From: Chitinivibrionales bacterium
Lineage (GTDB): Bacteria; Fibrobacterota; Chitinivibrionia; Chitinivibrionales; WJMI01
Reading direction: 5' to 3'
Length of the DNA: 33,450 bases
NCBI GenBank assembly: GCA_014728015.1
Contig: WJMI01000280.1
Location: forward strand, 1 to 33,450
In this document: positions 18,585-27,372 of the stretch, one piece after another
How positions within the stretch are numbered: position 1 is the stretch's first letter
Layout of the letters: every line of letters starts with the position of its first letter
The notes under the pieces: model-generated
What the model was told of the DNA's origin: nothing
The model's database searches: none
Seen by the model: the letters and a program-made list of their open reading frames with translations, nothing else
Translations under genes and position numbers: made by a program

Positions 18585-20264
18585 CTACTCCATGCCGGCC
18601 TTGTTCAGCAGCTCGCGGGCGTGCTCTTTTGAGATGTCGCTTTCCCCGCCGAGCATGCGCGTTATCTCGTCGATCTTCTCGTCGCCGCTGAGTTTCCGCG
18701 CGCGGGTCACCGTGCGCGAGCCCTCCATGGTTTTGTAGACCAGCACATGCTCGTCGGCACGGGATGCTATCTGATGCAGATGGGATATGCAGAGCACCTG
18801 GTGGGTCCGGCTCAGCTTCCTGAGCGCCGCCCCCACTTCCCGGGCAAGCAGGCCGCCGATACCCGAGTCGACCTCGTCGAATATGAGCACCGGGATATGG
18901 TCTTTCTCGGCCATGAACGTTTTGACCGCGAGCATGAGCCGCGATATCTCGCCGCCGGAGGCGATCTTGGCAAGCGGCAGAAAGGGCTCGCCGGGGTTTG
19001 TCTTCACCATGAATTGGAGTTCCTCCAGCCCGTGCTGGGCAATCGCCGGTTCCGGAAGAAACGCCGTCTGCCACTTTCCGTCGGTAAACCCGAGCCGGGC
19101 CATGGATGCGCCGACCCGCTTGTCGAGTTCCCGCGCGGCAGATGCGCGGGCCGTGCTCAACTCGGCGCCGGCCTCGGAACATGCCTTCTTCGTCTCTGCT
19201 TCACGCCCGGCCAGTACCGCCCGGTCGGATGCCATGTTTTCCAGGGAATCGAGGTCCTGCTTGAGCCGGTGCTGTGTTTCGAGAAGGCCCTCGTACCCGC
19301 ACGAATGCTTCTTCTTGAGACGCTGTATCTTTGCCAGCCGGGCGTTGAGCGCATCGACGGCGGCCGGATCGGATGCCAGCTCTGCCTCGTCCCGGTATGA
19401 TTCCGCGAAACGCTCAAGCTCCGGCACGAATGCCAGGGCGTTTTCCATATCGTCCAGCCAGGTCCGCGCGCGCTCATCATAGCGGGCGAGTGACTCGAGG
19501 TGTTTCTTGACCAGTGCCAAACGATGATCGAGCGCATCACCGTCCTCGCCGCCGCCAAGCGCCCCTGCGATGGCCGCGATGCATTCGAGGCGCTCGCTGA
19601 CCGAGGATATCCGCCGGAGGTCTTCCTCGAGGCGCTGCTCTTCCCCCGGCTCAAGATGCAGCGAGGCCAGCTCATGGTGCTGGAATTCCAGGACATCGCG
19701 CTTTGCCGCGAGCTCCCGGGCCTTGTGCTCGTGATTCTCGAGGGCAGACCGGGCCTCGGCATACGCCAGCCATGCGCTGTCATAGGCGCGGCGCGCCGTT
19801 GAGACGGCCGGAAGGCTGTCTATGAGGATACGCGGCGTGTCGGCCTTGAGAAGCGACTGGTGCTCGTGCTGGCCGTGCAGATCCACGAGCAGGTCGCCCA
19901 GCGTTCTGAGCGTAGCGAGCGGGACGGGTACCTGGTTGATGCGGATGCGGTTCCGGCCGGTGCGCGCCAGGGTCCGCCGCAGGATAAGCGTCCCGTCGTC
20001 GGCCTCGATCCCGGTCTCGGCAAGCAGGCGCGAAAGCGCAGGAGACAAGCGGTCGAATTCGAGCACCCCGCTGATTTCGGCTTCGTCGGTGCCGCTGCGA
20101 ATCGACTCCGAGGATGCGCGCTCGCCGAGGAGCAGGCCGACGGCGCCGACCAGGATGCTTTTCCCCGCGCCTGTCTCGCCCGTAAAGACTGTCAGGCCCG
20201 GGGTGAGATCGAGAGCGAGATCATCGATGAGCGCGAGGTTTTTTATCCGGAGTTCCCGAAGCAT
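18585..20264 (-). CDS. recN: DNA repair protein RecN
   Basis: RecN is an SMC-like ATPase that acts early in double-strand-break repair. The 559-residue product has the family's full length and order. The N-terminus MLRELRIKNLALIDDLALDL leads to Walker A GETGAGKS (29-36). The LVDLHGQHEHQSLL motif near residue 130 is followed by a long helical coiled-coil middle. After that come the ABC signature ASGGEISRLMLAVK, Walker B VLIFDEVDSGIGG and the CISHLHQIAS switch. Its ATG overlaps the nadK TAA by one base (TAATG), a pairing of nadK and recN seen in many bacteria. No LexA-box-like operator can be expected here because the gene is internal to an operon. Confidence 0.96.
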   Translation of the reverse strand: MLRELRIKNLALIDDLALDLTPGLTVFTGETGAGKSILVGAVGLLLGERASSESIRSGTDEAEISGVLEFDRLSPALSRLLAETGIEADDGTLILRRTLARTGRNRIRINQVPVPLATLRTLGDLLVDLHGQHEHQSLLKADTPRILIDSLPAVSTARRAYDSAWLAYAEARSALENHEHKARELAAKRDVLEFQHHELASLHLEPGEEQRLEEDLRRISSVSERLECIAAIAGALGGGEDGDALDHRLALVKKHLESLARYDERARTWLDDMENALAFVPELERFAESYRDEAELASDPAAVDALNARLAKIQRLKKKHSCGYEGLLETQHRLKQDLDSLENMASDRAVLAGREAETKKACSEAGAELSTARASAARELDKRVGASMARLGFTDGKWQTAFLPEPAIAQHGLEELQFMVKTNPGEPFLPLAKIASGGEISRLMLAVKTFMAEKDHIPVLIFDEVDSGIGGLLAREVGAALRKLSRTHQVLCISHLHQIASRADEHVLVYKTMEGSRTVTRARKLSGDEKIDEITRMLGGESDISKEHARELLNKAGME

Positions 20265-21157
20265 TATGTCCGTTCTCTGCGGAGCTTGTAGTCCTGGCCC
20301 CAGTGAAGCTTCTTTCGGAGGAGCTCGAAATAGGAGCGCTCCCCCAACTGAATAAGGTTGGTCTTTGCGCCGGCATGAGAAACGACAACCTCATCGCCCT
20401 GCCGCAGCCGCGCGGAATCAATGCCGTCGGCGCTGATCATCACGCTGGGGTTTTTCTGATTGACCACGAGCCTGACAGGCTTGTCGGACGGGAGTATGAG
20501 AGGACGCTCGGTGAGCGAGTGGGGGCAAATGGGTGTCAGCAGAAACGCGCTCACCGCCGGGTCCACGATCGGCCCTCCCGCGGAGAGCGAATAGGCCGTC
20601 GAACCGCTGGGCGTGGCCACCACGATGCCGTCAGCCTGGAAATCGGTGATGAACCTTTTGCCGTGCCATGCCGATATCGAGGTCAGCTTCGGACTGCCGG
20701 CACGATTGATGAAGATATCGTTAATTGCGGAAAACGTGCGGATGGTCTTGCGCCGGCGCCTCAGCCTTGCCTGAAGCACCATCCGGCTGATTATGCGGTA
20801 GTTGCCCCGGTGAATCTTGAGCAGCGCGGATTCGACATCTTCCGGACCGATATCGGTCAGGAAGCCGAGCGAGCCGAGATTGATGCCCACAACCGGCTTT
20901 TCCGAGAAGCTGGAGAGATGCGCGACCGCGAGAAACGTGCCGTCACCGCCAACCGATACGAGCGCCTGGCTGTTGGTGATAAGGGATCGCTGCGAGCGGG
21001 CAATGCGGGCTTTGGGCGGCAGGAGTCCCTTGAGAGACGGATGAAACAGGATCGGGATCTTGTGTGCCTGGGCCCACACGTGAATGCGCGTGAGCACGTC
21101 CACGGTTTCCGCCGTGCGCTTGAATGATACAATGCCGAGAGAATTGACGCGTTTCAC
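20264..21157 (-). CDS. nadK: NAD kinase
   Basis: This 297-residue enzyme phosphorylates NAD to NADP. Visible motifs are SVGGDGTFL (G70-T74, the nucleotide-binding GGDGT), GINLGSLGFLTD, AINDIFINR and the family signature ADGIVVATPSGSTAYSLSAGGPIV. The start is GTG, with GGGGGAAAGGG a few bases upstream in the 15-nt gap after the aroA-like gene. The end overlaps recN by one nucleotide. Its length is normal and no key residue is missing. NADPH made from its product would serve biosynthetic reductases, but there is no direct link to the neighbouring aromatic genes beyond co-transcription. Confidence 0.95.
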   Translation of the reverse strand: MKRVNSLGIVSFKRTAETVDVLTRIHVWAQAHKIPILFHPSLKGLLPPKARIARSQRSLITNSQALVSVGGDGTFLAVAHLSSFSEKPVVGINLGSLGFLTDIGPEDVESALLKIHRGNYRIISRMVLQARLRRRRKTIRTFSAINDIFINRAGSPKLTSISAWHGKRFITDFQADGIVVATPSGSTAYSLSAGGPIVDPAVSAFLLTPICPHSLTERPLILPSDKPVRLVVNQKNPSVMISADGIDSARLRQGDEVVVSHAGAKTNLIQLGERSYFELLRKKLHWGQDYKLRRERT

Positions 21158-21172
21158 GTCGGCCCTTTCCCC

Positions 21173-22516
21173 CTATTTCCGGTATTCACCTATCTCGTCG
21201 AGCATCGCCGCGAAACCCGGCCATCGCTGGGATAGTCCGGTATCGGCGATGCTTGTCGCACCCAGGCACTTCAGCCCGGCAACGGCGAACGCGCCGCCCA
21301 GCGACGGCGGCAGATCGTCGTCCAGATCAAATCCGTCAAGCTGCTTAGCCCCGTCGATAACAATGCCGTCCGGCATTTCCCCGTGCCGCCCGCCGAGCGC
21401 GCGCACGCAGGTGAGGATTCGTTCGATGCCGTCGGGTTCATCGTCGCGCAGTGCGCCCAGACCTCTCAACACCGATTGACCCTGGGCGAAGCATGCAAGT
21501 ACCACCATTGACGGAATGTGTGCGGCATACTGGTACAGGGGCGTGCAATCCGTCTTGCGGCCGAGGAGATCGAACCGTTGGAGCTGTATCATGCCCACAC
21601 GTCCCCCGGACGTGGCACCGGTTTCCTGGACCGCGGGACGGCACCCCATCTTGCGAAGAAGGCTGAGCACCGGCGTGGCCCATGGTTCCAAAGGCATGTT
21701 TTCGACCACCAGATTGCCCCGCTGCACCAGTCCCTTTGCGGCCAGCAGAATGCTTCCGAGGATATCGTCGCCCGGCAAGGTGATGGCCGCCTCATCGTTG
21801 GAGCCGGCCGAGAAATCGGCATTCAATAGATACGAAACCCCCTGGTCGGACTTCTTACGGGCACGCAGAAACCGCATTCGCTTGGCCAACGCTTCATTCT
21901 CGGCACCTTCGCCGGCGCTTTTCAGCGTGAACGCATATCCCAGGGCCGGAAGCAGGATGCGCAGGGGGCTCGGGAAATGGAAATCGATCTGGTGAGATAT
22001 CCTGCGCCGCAGGCCCATGGCAAGGCCGAGCAATGCGTGCAAGGCATCGGCATCTGCGGCGGCGGGTATGGCAAACGCTTCGCTTGACATGAGCGACAGG
22101 GCCGCGCCGCCGTTACGATCCTTCGACACGATCTCGCAGCCCGCGCTTCGCGCGAGAGACTGCCAGCGCGCGATCGCCTTCGCGGGCGTCTGCGCGAACA
22201 CGATGTCCTTTTTCAGGCCCAGCAGCAGGAACACGATGAAATCGCGGAAACGAAATGATGCGGCGGGAAGAGTGATCGATCCCGCATCGTCGTCCTGTCG
22301 GGGCGTCACGCGCCACTGGTCGCCCTCGGGCGCAATGTCCAGGGCCGGCGCGAGCAGCTCGCGAAGCCCCTCGGTAAGAGGGCATGATACCACCGGCGCG
22401 ATACGCATGGGCCTGCCGGCGCCGAGCGCCGTCACGCTGCTCAGGAGAAGAAGATCCGGACTGGGCGGAAGCACTATCCTTCCGCCGATTGCCTTGGCTG
22501 CTTTCACCGTAAGCAC
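21173..22516 (-). CDS. EPSP synthase-like protein lacking catalytic signatures
   Basis: The fold is recognisably that of EPSP synthase (AroA), the step that joins shikimate-3-phosphate and PEP. Matching stretches include PGDDILGSILLAAKGLVQRGNLVVENMPLEPWATPVLSLLRKMG and LACFAQGQSVLRGLGALRDDEPDGIERILTCVRALGG. However, the signature residues are gone. LPGSKSxSNRALLLAALA is replaced by LPPSPDLLLLSSVTALGAG, so the binding Lys, Ser and Arg are lost. The KESDRI motif is DEPDGI, the DHRxAM motif is DLPPSLGGAF, and the catalytic Asp after IP is Ser. I prefer GTG 22516 (447 residues, normal length), 4 nt after the tyrA stop with AAAGGA upstream; the track start overlaps tyrA. It is probably inactive as an EPSP synthase, or has a different reaction or a structural role. 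Confidence 0.75.
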   Translation of the reverse strand: MLTVKAAKAIGGRIVLPPSPDLLLLSSVTALGAGRPMRIAPVVSCPLTEGLRELLAPALDIAPEGDQWRVTPRQDDDAGSITLPAASFRFRDFIVFLLLGLKKDIVFAQTPAKAIARWQSLARSAGCEIVSKDRNGGAALSLMSSEAFAIPAAADADALHALLGLAMGLRRRISHQIDFHFPSPLRILLPALGYAFTLKSAGEGAENEALAKRMRFLRARKKSDQGVSYLLNADFSAGSNDEAAITLPGDDILGSILLAAKGLVQRGNLVVENMPLEPWATPVLSLLRKMGCRPAVQETGATSGGRVGMIQLQRFDLLGRKTDCTPLYQYAAHIPSMVVLACFAQGQSVLRGLGALRDDEPDGIERILTCVRALGGRHGEMPDGIVIDGAKQLDGFDLDDDLPPSLGGAFAVAGLKCLGATSIADTGLSQRWPGFAAMLDEIGEYRK

Positions 22517-22520
22517 AACG

Positions 22521-23642
22521 TCATTTCCTTTCCCATGCCGAGAACCCGTGCCGCCCGAGGACCTCGATGGCCCGGATTGCGGTCGCCTGACCGTCAAACC
22601 CCAGCTTGATCGTGCCGCCTTCACCCTCGCGCACCTTGACGACTTCTATGTCTTTGATGTTGATATTCTCCGCAGCGAGCGACTGCGAAATCGACGCTAT
22701 GATGCCGGGCTGGTCCTTTGCCACCACCAGGACTTCGTGCAGCGGGTTGATGAATCCCTTGCGGTCCGATGGTATCTGCTCGCGCGCCCGTTGTGCCCGG
22801 TCGAATTGCTCGCCGAGATTGTCATCGAACAGGTCCGCGCGCATGCGCGTGAGAAGCTGCGCGCACGCATCCAGGATCGGCGCGATCGTTTCCTTATTTG
22901 TCGTGAGAATGTCGTGCCACATGGCATAGGGCGCCGAGGCAATGCGTGTGACGTCCCTGAATCCGCCGGCCGCCAGTTGCAGCGTCCCGGGCAGCCGATC
23001 GTCGGCCGCTTTCGCGAGGTTTACAAGGGCGACGGCAAGCAGGTGCGGAACGTGGCTCACCGTGGCCGCTATCGTGTCATGGACCTCGGGGTCGAGAAAC
23101 GCGTGCCGGCACCCGAGATACCGCTTGAGAAACGCGGCGAACGCGGTGTCGCGATCCGCGGGCGCGCCGCCGGGCGGCGTGAGTACGTAGAGCGCGTTCT
23201 GAAAGAGATACGGGTCGGCGGCGGACGGCCCGCTTTTCTCGGAACCGGACATGGGATGCCCGCCGACAAAATGCACGTGTTCGGGAAGAAACTCCCGCGC
23301 CGCCCCGACAATCGTACGTTTCGTGCTGCCGACGTCGGTCACCAGCAGGCCCTCCGGGAGAGAAAGCGAACCGAGCTTTTCAAGGCATTCGATAATGGCC
23401 AGGATGGGAGAGCAGATGAACACGGCATCGGCCCGTGCCACAGCGTCACTGAGCGCATCATAGCCGTATCCTTCGTCGATACACCCGAGGTTTTTCGCGG
23501 TCTGGATTGCCGCCGGCGAGGAAAGGCCGATGATGGTTCCGTCAAACCCCGATGCTTTCAGCGCCAGCCCGAGCGAGCCGCCCAGAAGGCCGACACTGTG
23601 AATCACGATCGTGCGGGGAACCACTGGTGTCGTCTCGTTCAC
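22521..23642 (-). CDS. tyrA: prephenate dehydrogenase with C-terminal ACT domain
   Basis: A 373-residue enzyme converts prephenate to 4-hydroxyphenylpyruvate, the tyrosine branch. The Rossmann start is IHSVGLLGGSLGLAL, with the first Gly of GxGxxG replaced by Ser16. The motifs VTDVGSTK (101-108), GGHPMSGSEKSG (127-138, catalytic His129) and SHVPH (196-200) are all present. Residues about 302-373 (EVLVVAKDQPGIIASISQSLAAENINIKDIEVVKV) form an ACT domain, which in such enzymes senses amino acids, probably tyrosine here. The start is GTG within GTGA, overlapping the chorismate mutase stop by 4 nt, so the two steps leading from chorismate are translationally coupled. Confidence 0.94.
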   Translation of the reverse strand: MNETTPVVPRTIVIHSVGLLGGSLGLALKASGFDGTIIGLSSPAAIQTAKNLGCIDEGYGYDALSDAVARADAVFICSPILAIIECLEKLGSLSLPEGLLVTDVGSTKRTIVGAAREFLPEHVHFVGGHPMSGSEKSGPSAADPYLFQNALYVLTPPGGAPADRDTAFAAFLKRYLGCRHAFLDPEVHDTIAATVSHVPHLLAVALVNLAKAADDRLPGTLQLAAGGFRDVTRIASAPYAMWHDILTTNKETIAPILDACAQLLTRMRADLFDDNLGEQFDRAQRAREQIPSDRKGFINPLHEVLVVAKDQPGIIASISQSLAAENINIKDIEVVKVREGEGGTIKLGFDGQATAIRAIEVLGRHGFSAWERK

Positions 23643-24385
23643 GCGGCAACGTCCTTCCGGTGAAGAAGGTACTGTACTTCGCCCTGCTTGGTGAGGGGAA
23701 TCACGGCATCGCGATAGAACTGGATTATCACTTCGGTATTGACTATGCTGCGGATGTCATGATTGACCTGTGTTTGAATATGCCCGGCCTTCGCCCGGAC
23801 CCGGGCGCAGATCTGGTCCTCGACATCACGGCGCGTGAGGAGCTGAAGGATCCCCTCGCTGTCGCCCGATGCGATGCGATCGCGATACCGATCCGGATCG
23901 CCCCGATATTTGCTTTCCGCCACATACAACGCTCCGTAGTGCACCCGGCGGGCGACCGCCTGCAGCGCCATGACATCATGCTCCACGCTCGACCCGTACT
24001 GGCCGTCGTCCCCGTCGGGGCACAGCCTGGGCAGCAAGGCAAAATACGCCTCGGCTATGCGCGATGAAACGTTCACGCAGTCGTAGTCGTCGACCGCCAG
24101 GCAGGTGGGGGCCAGCGTGACCGCGCGCTTTGGTGGCGGAAGATTTCCGGTGAACGGGCGTTCCTCGGGCACGCAGAACCTGCCGAAATGCGCATCCATT
24201 TCCTCCTGGTATCGCAGCCGCACGTCGAACAGGCTTTCGCGTTCGGCGCCCTCGAAACCGCTCTGGCCGGGCTGGTATGCCGCGGCATTGACTCTGAACT
24301 GCGCGCGGTCTATCAGCTTCATAATGATAGTCTCCTCGAGGCCCTCGAGCTGCGCGGCTATCAGATGTAAATCCAGTTGTTTCAT
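23639..24385 (-). CDS. chorismate mutase, eukaryotic (Aro7/AroQ-beta-like) type
   Basis: A 248-residue protein that converts chorismate to prephenate. The start is ATG 24385 with GGGAGG upstream; the track start is an artefact inside trpA. It resembles the all-helical yeast-type mutase (about 256 residues), not the ~90-residue bacterial AroQ. Shared features, from remembered alignment, are LEGLEETIIMKLIDRAQF near the N-terminus, DGDDGQYGSSVEHDVMALQAVARRVHYGALYVAESKY, DSEGILQLLTRRDVEDQI and VIPLTKQGEVQYLLHR. Equivalents of yeast R157 (R147), K168 (K159), E198 (E189), T242 (T232) and E246 (E236) are present. The N-terminal active-site Arg (yeast R16) appears to be Ala10. The GS pair of the yeast tyrosine effector site is kept (YGSS). 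It lies between trpA and tyrA with 4-nt overlaps on both sides. Confidence 0.85.
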   Translation of the reverse strand: MKQLDLHLIAAQLEGLEETIIMKLIDRAQFRVNAAAYQPGQSGFEGAERESLFDVRLRYQEEMDAHFGRFCVPEERPFTGNLPPPKRAVTLAPTCLAVDDYDCVNVSSRIAEAYFALLPRLCPDGDDGQYGSSVEHDVMALQAVARRVHYGALYVAESKYRGDPDRYRDRIASGDSEGILQLLTRRDVEDQICARVRAKAGHIQTQVNHDIRSIVNTEVIIQFYRDAVIPLTKQGEVQYLLHRKDVAA

Positions 24386-25203
24386 CGGCGCCTCCCGGAA
24401 GGGCATATGGTGGCCTTCCTGAACCGGCGGACCGCGCGCCCGATTGCCGCAAGCATTGCCCCGGTATGCGCGTGTTCCTTCTCGACAATGCTCACGAGCC
24501 TGCTGCCGACAATGGCCCCGTCGGCGCCGGCATCCCGCACCTCTGCCACGTGCCGGGGTGAGGACAGGCCGAATCCCACGCACAGGGGAAGAGAAGTCAG
24601 CCCGCGCAACCGCCGTATGGTCTGGCGCACCGATGTGCTGAAATCCCTGTGTACGCCCGTAGTGCCCAGACGGCTTACGACATACACGAATGCGCTGGTC
24701 TGCCTGCAGATGAACCGGATGCGTTCGGGCGGGGTCAGCTCCGACACGATAAACACGCTGGCCAGGCCGTGTTTGCGCATCGCCTTGAGAAGGTCGCGCG
24801 ATTCCTCGGGCGGCATATCAGCCACCAGAAGGCTGTCGATGCCCGCATCCGCCGCGGCGGCGCAGAATGCCTCACAGCCCAGGTGATGCATCGTATTTGC
24901 ATAGAGCAGAAGGCCGAACGGCGCATCGGTCGCGGCCCTCAGCCGCCGGATCATGGCGAAAAACCGCGCCGGGGTGATGCCTGATGCGATGGCGCGCTGC
25001 GCCGCCCGCTGATTGACCGGGCCGTCGGCCATGGGATCGGAGAACGGATACCCGATCTCGAGGATATCCGCGCCGGCCGAAAGATACGCCCGCAGGATCT
25101 TTTCGCTCGTCCGCAGGTCCGGGTCGCCGGCCACCGCGAAGGGCACGAACGCGATCCGGTTCTGTTTTCTTACCGCTGAAAAGGCGTTGTCGTACCGGCT
25201 CAT
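24382..25203 (-). CDS. trpA: tryptophan synthase alpha subunit
   Basis: TrpA cleaves indole-3-glycerol phosphate and passes indole to TrpB. The start is ATG 25203, which overlaps the trpB stop (ATGA); the track extension upstream is an out-of-frame reading of trpB. The protein has 273 residues, normal for the family. The catalytic E49 and D60 sit at their textbook positions in [26 protein letters not shown], the loop [10 protein letters not shown] and the phosphate-binding [10 protein letters not shown] and GAIVGSRLV are present. The end overlaps the chorismate mutase start by ATGA. Confidence 0.96.
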   Translation of the reverse strand: MSRYDNAFSAVRKQNRIAFVPFAVAGDPDLRTSEKILRAYLSAGADILEIGYPFSDPMADGPVNQRAAQRAIASGITPARFFAMIRRLRAATDAPFGLLLYANTMHHLGCEAFCAAAADAGIDSLLVADMPPEESRDLLKAMRKHGLASVFIVSELTPPERIRFICRQTSAFVYVVSRLGTTGVHRDFSTSVRQTIRRLRGLTSLPLCVGFGLSSPRHVAEVRDAGADGAIVGSRLVSIVEKEHAHTGAMLAAIGRAVRRFRKATICPSGRRR

Positions 25204-26402
25204 ATCTTCAACCCGGCAGCATCGGCGATGTGGTGGATGTCCTTGTCGCCGCGGCCCGAAAGGTTGAGCACCATGATTGACTTCCTGGGCATCTTCGGCG
25301 CCCGGCGCATGGCGTAGGCAACCGCATGCGCGGATTCGAGCGCGGGAATGATGCCTTCCTTCTCGCACAGCATTTTAAATGCCGCGATGGTCTGCTTGTC
25401 GGTGGCATGCGTATACCGTGCCCGCCCCTGGGTGTGCAGGAGGGCGTGCTCAGGACCTACGCCGCTGTAGTCGAGTCCCGCCGAAATGGAATGGGTCGTG
25501 GCAATCTGCCCGTTTGTATCCTGGAGAATGTACGAATAGTAGCCGTGCAGCACGCCCGTGCGGGACTGCCGCGAGGGTGTCAACCGGACGGCGTGCTTCG
25601 CGGTCCGCAGGCCGAGCCCGCCAGCTTCCACCCCGACGAGCTTCACCGATGTATCCTTGAGAAACGCGCCGAATATGCCAATCGCGTTGGAGCCGCCGCC
25701 CACGCACGCAACGACCTCGTCGGGAAGCCGGCCCGTCTGGCGCAGGACCTGCCGGCGGGTTTCCCGTCCGATGACCGACTGGAAATCACGCACGATGGTC
25801 GGATAGGGATGCGGCCCCAGCGCCGACCCCAGGACATAGTGGGTCGAGCGGACGGTCCGGGTCCAGTCGCGCAGCGCCTCGTTGACCGCATCCTTGAGCG
25901 TCCTGCTTCCGCTGTCAACCGGCAGTACCGTGCATCCCAGAAGGTTCATGCGAAAGACGTTCGGCTGCTGGCGCTCCATGTCGACGGTGCCCATGTAGAC
26001 AGTGCACTTGAGGCCGAGAAGCGCGGCCGCGGTGGCGGTAGCCACGCCGTGCTGTCCCGCGCCGGTCTCGGCGATAATACGTTTCTTGCCCATATGGCGC
26101 GCCAGCAGAGCCTGGCCGAGCGAGTTGGTGATCTTGTGGGCGCCCGTATGGTTCAAGTCTTCGCGCTTCAGATATATCTGCGCGCCCCCCAGGTACCCGG
26201 AGAGGCTTTTGGCGTGATACAGGGGGGTCGGGCGGCCGTTGTAGGTGCGCAACAGATCGCGAAAGGTGCGTTGAAACGCGCGGTCACGCTTGATCGCCGC
26301 ATACGCGTCTTCCAGCTCGTTCAGCGCGGGCATCAGGGTTTCCGGCGCGAAACGGCCGCCGTATTCGCCGAAGTATCCTTTTCGTTTTCGCGATCGCCCC
26401 AT
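25200..26402 (-). CDS. trpB: tryptophan synthase beta subunit
   Basis: TrpB joins indole and serine to make tryptophan, using PLP. The 400-residue product is of the classic TrpB1 type. It has [18 protein letters not shown] at the N-terminus, the Schiff-base K90 in [11 protein letters not shown], the catalytic E112 in AETGAGQHG, the phosphate-binding [10 protein letters not shown] and the C-terminal NLSGRGDKD. The start is ATG with GAGG about 10 nt upstream, 12 nt after the lepB-like stop. No trpE, D, C or F is present nearby, so only the last step of the pathway is encoded here. Confidence 0.97.
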   Translation of the reverse strand: MGRSRKRKGYFGEYGGRFAPETLMPALNELEDAYAAIKRDRAFQRTFRDLLRTYNGRPTPLYHAKSLSGYLGGAQIYLKREDLNHTGAHKITNSLGQALLARHMGKKRIIAETGAGQHGVATATAAALLGLKCTVYMGTVDMERQQPNVFRMNLLGCTVLPVDSGSRTLKDAVNEALRDWTRTVRSTHYVLGSALGPHPYPTIVRDFQSVIGRETRRQVLRQTGRLPDEVVACVGGGSNAIGIFGAFLKDTSVKLVGVEAGGLGLRTAKHAVRLTPSRQSRTGVLHGYYSYILQDTNGQIATTHSISAGLDYSGVGPEHALLHTQGRARYTHATDKQTIAAFKMLCEKEGIIPALESAHAVAYAMRRAPKMPRKSIMVLNLSGRGDKDIHHIADAAGLKI

Positions 26403-26414
26403 GAGCCCACGACC

Positions 26415-27371
26415 TCAGTTTACAATGCGGCATAGACGTCCGGCGCGCAGTCCCGACAGGAACCGCCTGCCGGGCGTAAACGACCATGCCACGCAGACTA
26501 CCGCGCCCTTGAACAAATGCCCGCCGACCGGCCCGGTGTAGCGCGAGTCAAAACCGTCGCGCCAGTTGTCGGCAACCAGGAAATAGTATGATTCCTTGAC
26601 ACGGTACGTATCAACCGCGCTCCCGTCGCGTGTGAGCGAGAACCCGAGGGAGACACTGTTGCCGGTCAGTACCGCCGCGAGGTATTCCTCGAGACGGTCC
26701 CAGAAAAACCACTGGTTCGCCAGATGCGCCGGGACCTCCCCGAGCGGACCCTTGTACAGACTGAAATCGCTGATGAAGTAGTCGGCAACAATGCTGTCGT
26801 CAACCTGTATCCACGGCTGGAGAATATACTTCCTCGGGGAATTTTCTTGTTGTATGACAGCCCACAGAAAAATGAAGTCGCGGAGGGTGAGGGTGTCGAG
26901 TGCATAGGTGTCGCCGGGAACCGGGAGGCGGAAGGGATCGATCCAATCGCGGGGCGAGTACCCGGGCGGCAGCACATCGGCGCTGTCCTCCTTGCCCACG
27001 AGCTTTTCGGTGGGTTCGTTGAGTATCGATACGATGCCGTTGCTGATGCTGACGATGTCGCCGGGAATGCCCGCGATGCGGAGGCAGCCGAGGTCGGTAT
27101 CGTTGCGCGGATGCCGGAACACCACCGGCGTCCGGCGCGAGAGACGCACGAACCATTGCAGCGGCGGGGCGCAGGCCGCGCGCGACAGAAGCACCCGGTC
27201 GCCCGGGAGCAGCGCGGGCATCATCTGATCGGTCGTGATCAATACGGTGTCGAACAGGGCCCACTTGACCGCAACGCCGGCCAGTACGGCGATCAGGAGC
27301 AGTTTCACGACACGGTATGCCATGAGCCTGAAGTCAAGCGGCGCGCGCTGCTGAGTGTGCGTGCCGTTCAT
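26415..27371 (-). CDS. signal peptidase I homologue lacking the Ser/Lys dyad
   Basis: This 318-residue protein occupies the lepB slot directly after lepA (1-nt gap), with GAGGGAA as ribosome binding site. One N-terminal transmembrane helix (about 22-40) precedes the S26 fold. Box B reads ITTDQMMPALLPGD where active enzymes have SGSMxPTLxxGD, so the nucleophile Ser is Gln49. Box D reads CLRIAGIPGD in place of YxKRxxGLPGD, so the general-base Lys is Leu97. Box E is kept (VADNWRDGFDSRYTGPVGGHLFKG), and a large insert lies between boxes D and E. It is therefore a recognisable but presumably inactive SPase I. It may act as a partner or scaffold for an active signal peptidase encoded elsewhere; that is inference. 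Confidence 0.85.
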   Translation of the reverse strand: MNGTHTQQRAPLDFRLMAYRVVKLLLIAVLAGVAVKWALFDTVLITTDQMMPALLPGDRVLLSRAACAPPLQWFVRLSRRTPVVFRHPRNDTDLGCLRIAGIPGDIVSISNGIVSILNEPTEKLVGKEDSADVLPPGYSPRDWIDPFRLPVPGDTYALDTLTLRDFIFLWAVIQQENSPRKYILQPWIQVDDSIVADYFISDFSLYKGPLGEVPAHLANQWFFWDRLEEYLAAVLTGNSVSLGFSLTRDGSAVDTYRVKESYYFLVADNWRDGFDSRYTGPVGGHLFKGAVVCVAWSFTPGRRFLSGLRAGRLCRIVN

Positions 27372-27372
27372 G

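Noticed and set aside
22017-23663. 548-residue plus-strand ORF opposite tyrA and the aroA-like gene
   Set aside because: It has low-complexity Arg/Ala-rich translation and no domain, and lies entirely antisense to clearly recognisable genes; it is a GC-rich shadow frame.
24386-24583. N-terminal extension of the chorismate mutase ORF
   Set aside because: It lies within trpA in another frame and is Arg-rich; the ATG at 24385 has a good ribosome binding site and the ATGA overlap.
25326-26435. 369-residue plus-strand ORF opposite trpB
   Set aside because: trpB is certain on the other strand; this translation has no recognisable domain.
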